Shown here piece after piece: positions 54,522 through 64,000 of a stretch of DNA of 64,000 nucleotides; the first letter of the stretch is position 1; every line of letters begins with the position of its first letter. The position numbers and the translations under genes were made by a program. The stretch is from positions 2,954,001-3,018,000 of the forward strand of contig WPIO01000023.1 in assembly GCA_009760855.2 (NCBI GenBank), read 5' to 3'. A model generated the notes under the pieces. The model saw only the letters and a list, made by a program, of their open reading frames with translations. It was not told the origin of the DNA and ran no database searches. The stretch is from Cristatella mucedo (taxonomy: Eukaryota; Bryozoa; Phylactolaemata; Cristatellidae).

Positions 54522-56561
54522 CAGAGACGTAGCAAGGGGTGGGTAAGGGGCGCCGAGGCCAGAGGGGCGCTAAAAGCAAAATGGATTGTTCGTCTTTTTT
54601 TTCTAAATTTTCACGTCGCAATACCAATCTTGATTTCAAGAAAGTCCTTGTTTCAATGGCCTTGAGTGCTGCTGGCTGAGCTAGTGAAGCATGTTGACAG
54701 ACTTAGAACAAGCACGGAAGCACAGTGGGGATGCGACCGCCGCGTATTCGGCTGGCGCTCGCTGCACAGCAAGCACACGGCCGCTCACGCCTAGTCCGCG
54801 CTCCAACTGCCCTCCCCGACCGCTCTCCCTATTCTGCCTGTCACAGGCGCCAAGGGCGACCTGCTAAGCCGCATCAAGGTTGAGCAGGCGTGCCGTGACC
54901 GAGCACCGATAACCTATCAGATCACACGAGTTAGCCTTAATGGCTGTGCTACGACAACGCAGCAGTCATGTCTGACCACTTGTCAGGTGTCGTAAAGAGA
55001 ATACTGTCCAGAGATGAAAAGTTAATTTTTGTAAACTGTGATAACCACAGCTTAAAACTCGCAGGAGTTAATGCTTCAAGTCACGATTCCGTTGTCATTA
55101 TCTTTTTTTGGAACAGTAGAGATCATTTACTTATTTTAAACTCTGATGTGGAAGAACTGAAATACGTCTTAGCCATCACTGTCAAACGTGACTCTGCAAC
55201 AAGGCGGAGTGCAAGAGTGGAGGCCGTGCAAGCTATCATCACTAGGTAAGGTGGTTGCTTTTCACGATCTCGGCCCCGAGGTCGTGGGTTCGAATCCTGT
55301 GGTGGGTGATTCTTTATCACCGCTGCGAGCCATAAAAGGTTCTTCTGTCGCTATACAAAAGAGGCTGTTGAATCAGCTAGTATTTGTTTCTAATTCTAGG
55401 TATTTTGGAGCAACTTTTTGAGGACGCACGCGGAACACTTGAAACAAGAAGTAAAACTGGCACTCTCCTACATCGTATTTCATACTTCAACTTGTTGACT
55501 CTGTTGCCATTTTGGAACAGCATCTTATGGAAGATTAACCGCGTTCAGAAAAGACTGCAAGATCCAAAGATGAACTTCAAACACTCATCTTGTGACCTCC
55601 ACTCTCTTGAGATTGAGTTGTCAAGATTTCAAGAAGACCTGTGCCAAGAATCATTACTAGATGCTAAAAGGAGATGTGAAATGTAGGCGATTGCAGTTGA
55701 ACGAATAGTCCGCCGAATGAGGACACATATGCGTGGAGAATGCTCTCAAGATGTTGGTCTCACGCCAGAAGTAGAGATTTTAAGAATCATAAAGGACAGC
55801 ATGGAAATCTCCGAAAAGAACTTGCAACTAGGTTTTCTCGGCTCACAGATCTTGATGTCAAATTTGGTTTCTTGTCGGATGCTGAGAAGCTTTGGAAGAC
55901 AACTGATCAGACCAAACTCCGCCAGTAATTTATAGATCTTAGAGGCTTATCTGGCTCGGACGTCGATGGAACAGAGCTGTACAACAAAATATGCAACTAT
56001 AAAATGCTTTTTGTGACACTTCCTGACTGGGCATCAAAGACACCACTCGAACTCATGTCTTTCACTGTCAGTTATGGAGAAGATGTTTTTCCAAATTTGA
56101 GAGTTTTCTTCGAATTGGTTGTTCTCACCAAAGCTGTACCAATTGCCAGTTTGCATGTTCCTTTAGCAAGCTGACGATAATTCTCTCTTATCTGAGAGCA
56201 GCAATGGGGTTAGATCAACTCTCCGATTTAGTCTTGTTACGCATAGAGAAAGATACACCTATATAAATGAATTATATTATAAAATGAATTATATACACTG
56301 CAAAATATTGACTTTCAAACAGTAATAGATCAGTTTTCCACGTTCAAGGTCAGAAAACTCTACTTAAGTTAATGCTGCGATAGCTACCTTCTTCTTACCT
56401 GTCCTATAGTTAGTACAACTTTCTCGACGCGATATGCCAGATAGCGTGTGCTTTTTGCATTTCTTCTTTGATGGAGCTATTGCGCAGCAATTTTTGACAA
56501 GGGGAGGGGGTCCTATTTGTAGTTTTGTCCCCGGGCTCAAAAAAGTCTCACTACGCCACTG
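54522..56561 (+). mobile_element. hAT transposon, ZMYM-type transposase relic, end to end
   Basis: The left terminus cagagacgtag and right terminus ctacgccactg form inverted repeats. The flanks gcccggaa and gcccgaaa match at 7 of 8 bases, the 8-bp duplication expected for hAT. Inside, frames give NMSDHLSGVVKRIL, CDNHSLKLAGVNASS, RSARVEAVQAI, INRVQKRLQDPKMNF and the C-terminal dimerisation region (LRVFFELVVL...PIAS). The family is the ZMYM1-like/DUF4371 transposase lineage. Several stops and a SINE at about 55243-55385 make it inactive. Confidence 0.9.
55243..55385 (+). mobile_element. tRNA-SINE family 1 nested in hAT
   Basis: aggtaaggtggttgcttttc, B box ggttcgaatcc, then gctatacaaaagaggctgtt and cagctagtattt. 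It is better preserved than its host transposon, so it inserted later. Confidence 0.93.
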
Positions 56562-56857
56562 GCCCGAAACGATCCTGCAGTTGAGATTTATCTCTATCTA
56601 CTCAGGAAAGATGTGCTTTTTGTCGGCCGGTGCTCTACTGATAGCACCATCGAGACGACTTGTTAACTGCACAAAGTGGGTTTAAAACATTGAATTTAAC
56701 TTTCCACTTGTGTGTGTCGAGCCGAACCTCGTGCATCGCCCAAATTAGCGTGCATGTTTTCAATTTCATGTGTGGTGCCGTGCAGTAACCGTTGAGCGGT
56801 CGGTGACGGGAGACCGTATCCTCCGCTCGACTGAAGTAGTCTAGGCAGGCGGTCATA

Positions 56858-57560
56858 ATAATAATAATAAAACATGTATATAGAGTCTTAAGAGAGCTAA
56901 ATCTATTTCTATGCACCATGTATGCAGGAATGGAAGCATGCCAAATGCTTATTGCTAACGCGCACATCTTCTGCATAAATAAGCACACAAAGGACAATGT
57001 ACGCGGACGGAGCAAATACTGAGACTAACAGGTAGGTTCTTGGCCTTTTTTTAATGCCATCAAGTTGGTAGGTTCTTGGCCTTTTTTTAATGCCATCAAG
57101 TTAGGCAATGTCGTGACACCATCTGGAGGCAGCCCCGGGATTTAGGAGCTAAATATTTGAAGGCGTGAACTTCAAAAGGTTCGAGATTAGTTTGGTGACG
57201 CTGCTGTAGGACTGGAGTCCAAAGAGCAGCAAAGTACGAAGCGTGATTAGCAATTTCAGATAGGTAGGCCGTATCAAGAGAGTGGATATCAAATTGAACG
57301 ACAGAAACTTGAAGACCGTAGGCTGCTTGATGCGTTTAAGATGCATATCGGTGAGAAATTGTGCAGAGTAGCAGTCACGATGTTAACCACAGATAAACCT
57401 AGCAGCAGAGATTGAACTTCGACCCAAGCGGTCCGCAGCAGTGTTGCTCGACATCTCTGAATGGTTGCATGTATGTGCGGTCCACAGCTAAGGTTGCATT
57501 TGAATAACAGACAGCTAATATCGTAGGAGCAGAAAGTGAACGTGAAAAAAGTCACACTCG
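56858..57560 (-). mobile_element. LINE 3' end, minus strand
   Basis: (ATA)n, then tatagagtcttaagagagctaaatctatttctatg and UTR/ORF blocks paralleling 46670-47300 (gcacacaaaggacaatgtac; gtcacgatgttaaccacagataaacctagc). Decayed. Confidence 0.78.
57031..57102 (-). repeat. 36-bp tandem duplication inside LINE
   Basis: ggtaggttcttggcc...aatgccatcaagtt occurs twice in direct succession without change. Confidence 0.95.
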
Positions 57561-57599
57561 TACGATGGTAAATTCTGCGAGCCTCAAAAAAGGTGGACA

Positions 57600-58320
57600 A
57601 ATATTACGATTCGTAGGTGATGGCATTCGCTGGAAAGGAAAGCTCACGCCGCTTGTACCGCTTGCGTAAATCCAGAAGCGAAGATAGAGTAAGTAGACGA
57701 CCCGGCATGCTGACCTCTGACCTGGCGGGTTAGAGAGCTCAACCTCGCACGGCTCGACCTCGGCAGCTGCCGCCGCGGCTGCTCGCCGACTGGCGGTCCG
57801 ACGGGATTCGTCCTGCGGCCCGCGCGCGCGTGCGGGCCGCAGGACGAGCTCTGTGCGCCGACGCGCACAGAGCTCGTCCTGCGGACGCCGGGAGCGGGGG
57901 CGGGGAGGAGCGGCAGTGGCAGCAGAGAGCTCGACAATGGCGCGACAAAGCGCGAGCGGAGCGAGGAGAATAGGAGCGGCGCAGTGGTAACAGAGATCGG
58001 CCGACCAGGTAGAGCGCCGATAGTGACGATGTGAGGAATTCGTTCCATTAGCTCGCATCAAAGACTTTGAACGCCTAAAGTCGACGGCGGCGACGGCCAC
58101 CACGACGCTTCGAAGCGATAGGGGAAGCGGTACGGAGTAGGCGGCCGCGGAAGCGAAGCAGCCAAGGCCCCCACATGCATGCCAAAGCACCCACAGGCTG
58201 CGCGTAGGGAGCATTTCTTCACCGCTTGATGCTAAGCATCCCTTTGCTTTTCTAGCTTGTTTTCGACAGCAACGTCTTTGGAGAACGAGATAAGCAACAA
58301 AATGAGCCACTCAAGCTCCT
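57600..58320. other. GC/CpG-rich segment without recognised gene
   Basis: CpG density rises sharply here compared with the window to the left. A 252-codon minus-strand open frame (57552-58310) spans the hairpins but shows no family feature and is probably fortuitous. Confidence 0.5.
57808..57884. repeat. Two overlapping GC-rich hairpins
   Basis: 57808-57823 pairs exactly with 57832-57847 (16 bp), and 57837-57858 pairs exactly with 57863-57884 (22 bp, 4-base loop cgac). Bases 57837-57847 belong to both stems, so the two folds exclude one another. Confidence 0.97.
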
Positions 58321-58324
58321 CACT

Positions 58325-58481
<157 letters not shown>

Positions 58482-58773
58482 CAGATCGTAAGCGTCCGTC
58501 GAAAGGCGTCGGAGACGGCTAAACGCGCGCCCGACGCATTATAATTATTAGAGTAAAAGACGCAACGTCCTCGTCCTTGGTCTTTCACCAAAGCCCCTCG
58601 CATGGGTCTCCCTCGGAGGGGCGGGCCACTTCTCCCTCCCTCAAGGGGCACCCCTAGCCAGCTGGCATCCCGGGCCAGTTTGGAAAACGTCAAGCCAGGG
58701 AGAGGTGGGAGTAAAAGAACTAGTGGCAGCGAAATGAGCTCGGTCTTCGATTTGCCACGAGCAGTGGCGAGCA

Positions 58774-58822
58774 CATCCTACAACCGCCGCGTCTGCGCCT
58801 GGCACGCGGCGGTTGTAGGATG
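58774..58822. repeat. Inverted repeat, 19-bp perfect arms
   Basis: 58774-58792 and 58804-58822 are exact reverse complements with an 11-base loop. Confidence 0.97.
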
Positions 58823-58829
58823 ACTCTCA

Positions 58830-60080
58830 TTCGACTCTCCGAGTATGCAATCTCGACTGCCGCCGCCGCCGCTGCAAGGCCAGACGCCGGGCGGGCGGGC
58901 GCCGTCGTAGCTGAGTTCGATCCACAGGGCGGCCGCAAGAGCCGCCTATTTTACGCGACGCCTCAAGTTCGCAGCTACGTCTCATAAGAGCGGGGCCGCT
59001 TTTTGAACTTTTGGTCGTAAATGGTGCTGACTCGCCCGACGGTCACGCAGGGCCGGGACTAATCGAAGGGCCGCATCGGCAGCAGCTGGGCCTGCGTAAG
59101 ATATTTTCGAGGGGCCGGCCGCGTCTGGCGGCCTGCTGTGCTGCGCCGAGGCCGCGATCTTTAAGCCCGGCTAGCAAAAGCGTGAGCGCGAAACGACTCG
59201 TTGAGCTGGGCGTTCCGGGTTCGGAGATGCGTCGACTGCGACGTGCGGGAATCGGGTGGAGCCAAAGCCGCAGCGGGTGAGCCGCTGCGGCGATCGCTGC
59301 TCTGCGTTGGGCTACCTGCCACTAGTACGTTTGATCTAGATCGCATTATTGTACATCTGCATCACGATCGCCATCGCGATGCACCGGGCCTGCACGGGCC
59401 TGTAAGAGGCGCGGTCTAGACGCCCAAACGGCGCCGCAGCGAGCGTCCATTCGCAACCGCGCCCCGCCCCTCTTCGGCGAGGCGAGCCTCGCATGAGCTA
59501 GCTACCCATCTTTTCAACCGCGGACGCACCAGGCGGATGGCAATGTACGCGCATGCGTACGTACTTGCTGCCTGTCAAAATCGGCTGGTTTTGAAGGCAC
59601 GTCGCAACTTGCGAGCCCGTCTGCAGATAGCGAGTAAGAAGTGATCGAGCTTAGCACAGCGTAAAGGCGCTCGCAGGTCACGATTCAGATGGTGGGTTCG
59701 AGTCCTGAAGCTCCGGAAGTGGAGAGCAGCTCAAACGACTTCCGGAAGGGCTCGCGCGACCGACCTCGGATCGGGCTGCTACTTCGTGGCGGCTGGAGCG
59801 CGAGAACGCTTAAGCGGAATGCCGTGCGAATGAGCGGCAGCTGGCGAACGAGCTGTCGAACCAACTCTGAGCAAGCAGCTGAGTGCACTGGCATCTTTGT
59901 CTAGGCTTTTTCAGAAATATAAGTGAAAGAAAGTTCCACCATCAGCTACGGGTCGAACCAAAACTGAATCTCGTTGATCACACAATTTGGAAGGAGCATT
60001 CTGAATACTGTGCTGTGTAATATGTAAAGATTATCAGCGCTTAACCGCCTAGGGTCTTTTCCTGCTGGTTACAGAGTCCT
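58830..60080. other. CpG-rich unassigned DNA
   Basis: It includes a 10-bp-arm hairpin at 59267-59291. A B-box-like ggttcgagtcc at 59694-59704 may be a SINE remnant. No gene recognised. Confidence 0.45.
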
Positions 60081-60103
60081 AAGTGTGGGATCCGGTTTCT
60101 CTA

Positions 60104-60475
60104 CTCTCTGTCTCTCTCTCTCCTCTCATTCTCTTCTCTCTCTCTCTCCTTTCTCTCCCCTCTCTCTCCTCTCTTTCTCCTCTCTTTCTCCTCTCTCTCT
60201 CCTCTCTCTCTCCTCTCTCTCTCTCTCCTCTCTCTCTCCTCTCTCTCTCTCCTCTCTCTCTCCTCTCTTTCTCCTCTCTCTCTCCTCTCTCTCTCCTCTC
60301 TTTCTCCTCTCTCTCTCCTCTCTCTCTCCTCTCTTTCTCCTCTCTCTCTCCTCTCTCTCCTCTCTCTCTCTCTCTGCTTTCTCTCTCCTCTCTCTCTCCT
60401 CTCTCTCTCTCTCTGCTTTCTCTCTCCTCTCTCTCTCCTCTCTCTCTCTCTCTGCTTTCTCTCTCCTCTCTCTTC
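60104..60475. repeat. CT-rich minisatellite (CTCTCTCTCCT/TTTCTCCT units)
   Basis: About 370 bp of ctcctctctctctcctctctttctcc-type higher-order units, more structured than a plain dinucleotide repeat. It makes long Ser/Leu open frames on the plus strand and Arg/Glu frames on the minus strand, all artefacts. Confidence 0.95.
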
Positions 60476-60564
60476 AAAGAGTTCGTTGCCAGGTCACAAG
60501 GTTGGCTTCATGAGTGCACGCTTGTGAATGAGGCCCTGAGAAGTGCTTCCTTACTTTTTCTAGC

Positions 60565-60885
60565 CCTTCACCACCCCTCTATTTATCCCTTTTTTGCCCC
60601 TCTTATCTTTTCATTCTTAATCCCTGTGTCTAATCCTTCTCCACCCCTGTGTCTATCCCTTCTTCACCCCTATCTATCCCTTCTCTACCCCTGTCTCTAT
60701 CGCATCTCGATCCCTCTATCTATTCATTCTCCGCCCCGGGTGTATCCCTTCTACAGCCCTCTATCTATCCCTTCACCACCCCTCTATCTATCCCTTCTCC
60801 ACCTCTTTATCTATTCCGTCTCTGCCCACGTGTCTAGCCCTTCTACACCCCTCTATCTCCTCTCCGCATTCCTGCCTATCTATTC
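60565..60885. repeat. Minisatellite of 21-24 bp pyrimidine units
   Basis: Around 14 imperfect copies of cccctctatctatcccttctcca. It lies about 90 bp after the CT-rich array and has a different unit. Confidence 0.9.
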
Positions 60886-60949
60886 CTCTCTCCGTACCCT
60901 CTGCGTAACTTCAATCGGTCACGCACGCCACAGTCTTCTTTCCGCTCTC

Positions 60950-61320
60950 CAGTGCCCCTCCCACGCCCTGCCGCTCTCTCGTCAATCCGTCCGTTCGCTC
61001 GTCTCTCGCGCAGCGTACGAAGCTGCTGCTGCGGCGGAGGTGGGGGGGCAGCGGTGGGGGGGGGGGGCAGCGGTGGGTGGGTGGGGGGCGGGTAGTTCGC
61101 GCTCCGCCCGCTGCTCCGGCGCTGCGAGGTGCCCACTGCCAGCGGCCTGGCGGCTCCTCGCCACGACGCCTCGGCGGCCGGCGCTGCGCGTGGCGAGCCA
61201 GCTGCGAGCGGCTGCTGGCTCACTGCGTCGGACGCGAGTTCCGGCTCGGGCTCGAGCCCGGGCGGCGGCTGCGTTGGCGCCCGGCAGCGCCTGACAGCGA
61301 GCGACCTAACTAGAAGCGGA
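60950..61320. other. Very GC-rich DNA with G-quadruplex-type runs
   Basis: 61039-61094 contains several runs of 4 to 12 G separated by short spacers on the plus strand. CpG-dense DNA continues to 61310. No coding family recognised. Confidence 0.7.
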
Positions 61321-61918
61321 TTAAGTTCTTTTAGGTCGTTCTATAAATGTCCGAGTATTTTTATTATTTATTGCTGCATTACTTCGTAGGCAGGTGCGCA
61401 AGAACGCACCGGCCTTATTGAAACGTGCGCTCGCGGCGGTCGCTAGTGACTCTTACTCGTGCGGCGCGCGTCCGAAGCTGCGTGCGAGTGGCGTCCCGAC
61501 TGCGGGCCGAGCAAACCGTAAGCGAGTAACCCCTCCACCTGCCGCTCCCTGGCCAGGGGCTGTCGAGACCGAGGGAAGAAGGAATTCAATGTTTAGCGAC
61601 TCCGCGAGAACGACTTTGACGGTAGCGACGGTTGCGCACCGGATGCCGCCTTTGTTTGGCTCAGTAGTAAGAGGCTCGCCTTTAGCGACCTAGGTCGTGA
61701 GCTCGCTTGTCAAATAATGATTCTAATTCATTGAAGAGATTATTTATTTCTTTCTTGAGGACGACCCTAAATTACCGGCCAAGGCAATGGAACAAAGCTC
61801 TCGGGTCTACAGGGCTAGTATCTTCTTGGGTTGGAAGATGAACGTCTGGATGAGGCAGGGCAGGGTTAAGCTCGAAGGTGGAGATGAAGGTAGGATGAGA
61901 AAGGAAAGAGAATTAGAA

Positions 61919-61926
61919 CGGAGCGA

Positions 61927-62023
<97 letters not shown>
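61919..62023. repeat. (GA)n microsatellite
   Basis: GA run with one gcgatag break. Confidence 0.97.
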
Positions 62024-62025
<2 letters not shown>

Positions 62026-62082
62026 AGATTAAGGAGGAGAAGAACAGGCAGGAGAAGCGGAGCAAGGAAAAGGGATGTGATG

Positions 62083-62190
62083 CTCGCCTTCAACGACCAC
62101 GGTCGCGGGCTCGAGCCCTACGGCATACGGAAAGCGTCTGAATAGAGATTGATTGAGTTCTCTTAGGGCGCTATACAAATTGCATTATAT
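62083..62190 (+). mobile_element. tRNA-SINE, family 2
   Basis: gctcgccttcaacgaccacg...gggctcgagccctacggcat, aaagcgtctgaatagagatt, then agggcgctatacaaattgca. A TA run follows at 62186-62215. Confidence 0.85.
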
Positions 62191-62329
62191 TATATATATA
62201 TATATATATATATATTATACATTCACTCACACACTCACGCGCGCGCATGCACGCACACACATACACAAGTATATATATATGTACACATATATATATATAT
62301 TATCCTGGCGAGCGAAATTTAATGGTTGA

Positions 62330-63655
62330 GCATTAGGAAAGCGGGCTCCTCGGCCGCCTGTGGCCGGTGCGCTCGAGTGAATAGCTGAAGTGTGGATGGG
62401 AGGGTGGCCTCGCAGCGGGGGCGCTCGGGGGGGGGGGAGCTGGAGAAGCGGACGAGCGGCGCAGCAGCGGCGCGAGCTGGAAAGATTTTCCCTACAGTCA
62501 CCGCTCGGCCCGCTCAGCGCACGAGCTCACGGAGGCAAACAATTTAGGCAAATCGGCAATCCTGTTAGCCGGCTGCCAGCAATCGAATGAGTGGATATCG
62601 GCAGCTCAAAATGCCCGGCGCTCGCCGCCGCCCCTCCTATCTGCAGAGGGAGGCGTGGCAGGATGGGTGCTTCTCCGGTGCTTCCTGCTCGTCGCACGGC
62701 AAACGTCCGCCGTCCCGATGCAAAGACTTGACGTCAGAGCTGGAGCAGTCGAGCTCGTCCCTGCTATGCACCCTCTTCGACTCGTGTCGCGCCGCATACG
62801 CGGCGCCGCTCCCCTCCCGAGCCGAGAGGCGCGTCGGCTGCGGAGCCAACGCGCTCGCTCGCTGCCAGTTGTAGGTGAGGAGCGCCAGTTGGTTGGCGAG
62901 CGACGGAGACCGCGCTCGAACCCGCCGGAAAGAGTGCGCCGGGCGGTAAGACATCCGGCGCACCCCTGCCTTCTGCTTCCTCGACGGACCAGCCGAGGTG
63001 GCGGTAACTCCACCGGAAGTTTCTCCAGGGCGGAGCGGCTTTTTTGCTGGCCCGCCCTTTGTTTGCTCACCCGACGCTCCATCGCGAGTCGCGGTAGCTC
63101 TACGCGGTCACCCATGCGGGCGGCGCAACGGCGTCGCCGCGGGCTAACCCGGAGCGCGAGAGCGCAGGGGCGCGCGCACGCGAGCCGTCCGAGCGGCGCC
63201 AGACGGCGAAAGGTCGGCGCGTCGCACCTGCGCGCGGTGGTCGGTTCCGTAGCGAGCCGAGCGACACGACGGCCAGCCGAGCGGCGCATCTGCGATTGGA
63301 GCGTACGCGCTCGCTCGGGCGACGGCGGATGAGTGTCGTTGGTGGGCGACCGTGGGTGGGCGATGTGCGGCGCGCGTCAGTTTCAGGCGCTCAGACTTCG
63401 CCCGGTTCTCGCGCCGCGCGTCGCTCTCGGCGCGCGAACGCGTCCAAATCGCCCAGGGCGGTATCTTCGATTGCTTAATGAGGGAGGAACTCGGCGAATG
63501 CCTTAACTCCGCAGGTGGCCTCTTTGTGTAAGATCGCGGGAGGTCGTCCTCTTCCGTCCACCCAGGGGGGCGGTGTGTGCACGCGCCGTGCCTCGGCTCG
63601 GGCTACGCACCGGCGGCGGCGGCACGCCTGCTAACGCCGAGCTGGTTTTGTCCAG
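62330..63655. other. CpG-island-like segment
   Basis: It is extremely CpG-dense, especially 62780-63480. Arg-rich open frames exist on both strands over the same bases (62655-63332 plus, 62606-63289 minus) and neither resembles a known protein. The most likely role is a promoter or 5' region of a gene to the right, but I see no TATA box or exon that proves it. Confidence 0.5.
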
Positions 63656-63662
63656 CGGTTGA

Positions 63663-63838
63663 GCCGTGATGGCACACTATGTAAGGCAGCTGCTTTCACG
63701 ACCTCGGTGCCGAGGTCGTGGGTTCGATTCCTGCTGTGGGCGATTCTTTATCGCCACTGCAAGCGGTGGTGATAGCCGTAAAGGCTCTACTGTCGCTATA
63801 CAAAAAGAGGCTGTTTAATCAGCTAAGATTTATTTATT
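63663..63838 (+). mobile_element. tRNA-SINE, family 1, well preserved
   Basis: gtgatggcacactatgtaag (A-box region), B box ggttcgattcc, gtggtgatagccgtaaaggc, gctatacaaaaagaggctgt and an ATTT tail. Confidence 0.93.
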
Positions 63839-63957
63839 TAAGGTGCTCGCCCTGAGCAAGGCCTGGCTGACGTCGTGGGCTTGAACCCCGAGGCATATGC
63901 GAAGCACCTGAATAGAGATTAGGTTCTCTTGAGGCGCTATGCAATTGAATGAAATAC
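63839..63957 (+). mobile_element. tRNA-SINE, family 2, adjacent to family 1
   Basis: aggtgctcgccctgagcaag...gggcttgaaccccgaggcat, gaagcacctgaatagagatt, ggcgctatgcaattgaatga. It starts directly at the ATTT tail of the preceding SINE. Confidence 0.88.
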
Positions 63958-64000
63958 GGCATCGCAGGTCGTCCGGCGAGCGTATCGCATTCGCTATCGT

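Noticed and set aside
57552-58310. 252-codon minus-strand open frame
   Set aside because: It runs through the hairpin arms and extends into the decayed LINE at its right-to-left end. The amino-acid text shows no family feature.
60083-61294. 403-codon plus-strand open frame
   Set aside because: It reads through a CT minisatellite, a second pyrimidine minisatellite and GC-rich DNA. The Ser/Leu runs come from the repeats.
62606-63332. Overlapping Arg-rich open frames of 225 and 227 codons on opposite strands
   Set aside because: Both arise over the same CpG-dense DNA, where stop codons are rare. No motif, start context or splice pattern supports either.

Overview
The window is animal nuclear DNA. 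It contains spliced exons with GT-AG (and one GC-AG) junctions, introns of 0.1 to 6 kb, many LINE and SINE relics, DNA transposons, and long TA, CA and TC microsatellites. The one gene I can read is a metazoan-type mitochondrial helicase. The repeat mix (CR1/L2-type LINEs with ATT tails, tRNA-SINEs, Tc1, hAT) fits an invertebrate bilaterian. I cannot name the species from the sequence.

Positions 1-29539, plus strand, hold most of TWNK (Twinkle, the mtDNA replicative helicase). Thirteen exons chain in perfect phase and encode about 620 residues down to the stop at 29537-29539. They cover the zinc-ribbon-like N-terminal region, the primase/TOPRIM-like region, the linker and the whole RecA-type helicase core. 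The first exon(s), with the start codon and mitochondrial targeting peptide, lie left of the window. One intron (8903-12919) uses a GC donor.

The TWNK introns carry a dense layer of mobile elements. These are tRNA-SINEs, LINE 3' ends in both orientations, a Tigger-like MITE inserted in a LINE, a Tc1 copy with both inverted repeats, and an antisense relic of a widespread but poorly described invertebrate protein family (about 24.1-25.8 kb). Intron 12 contains a perfect 21-bp-arm palindrome.

From 29540 to about 57.6 kb I see no host gene. The region holds a second Tc1 relic, several CR1/L2-type LINEs (one with a spoiled reverse-transcriptase active site), two tRNA-SINE families, purine- and AGC-rich low-complexity tracts, and an end-to-end hAT element (54522-56561) with inverted repeats, a near-perfect 8-bp target duplication and a SINE inside.

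From about 57.6 to 63.65 kb the sequence becomes GC- and CpG-rich, with perfect hairpins, TC/GA tracts, two pyrimidine minisatellites and G-quadruplex-type runs. It may be the CpG island or 5' region of a gene beyond the right edge, but no convincing coding exon is seen. Two SINEs of different families sit head to tail at the right end.
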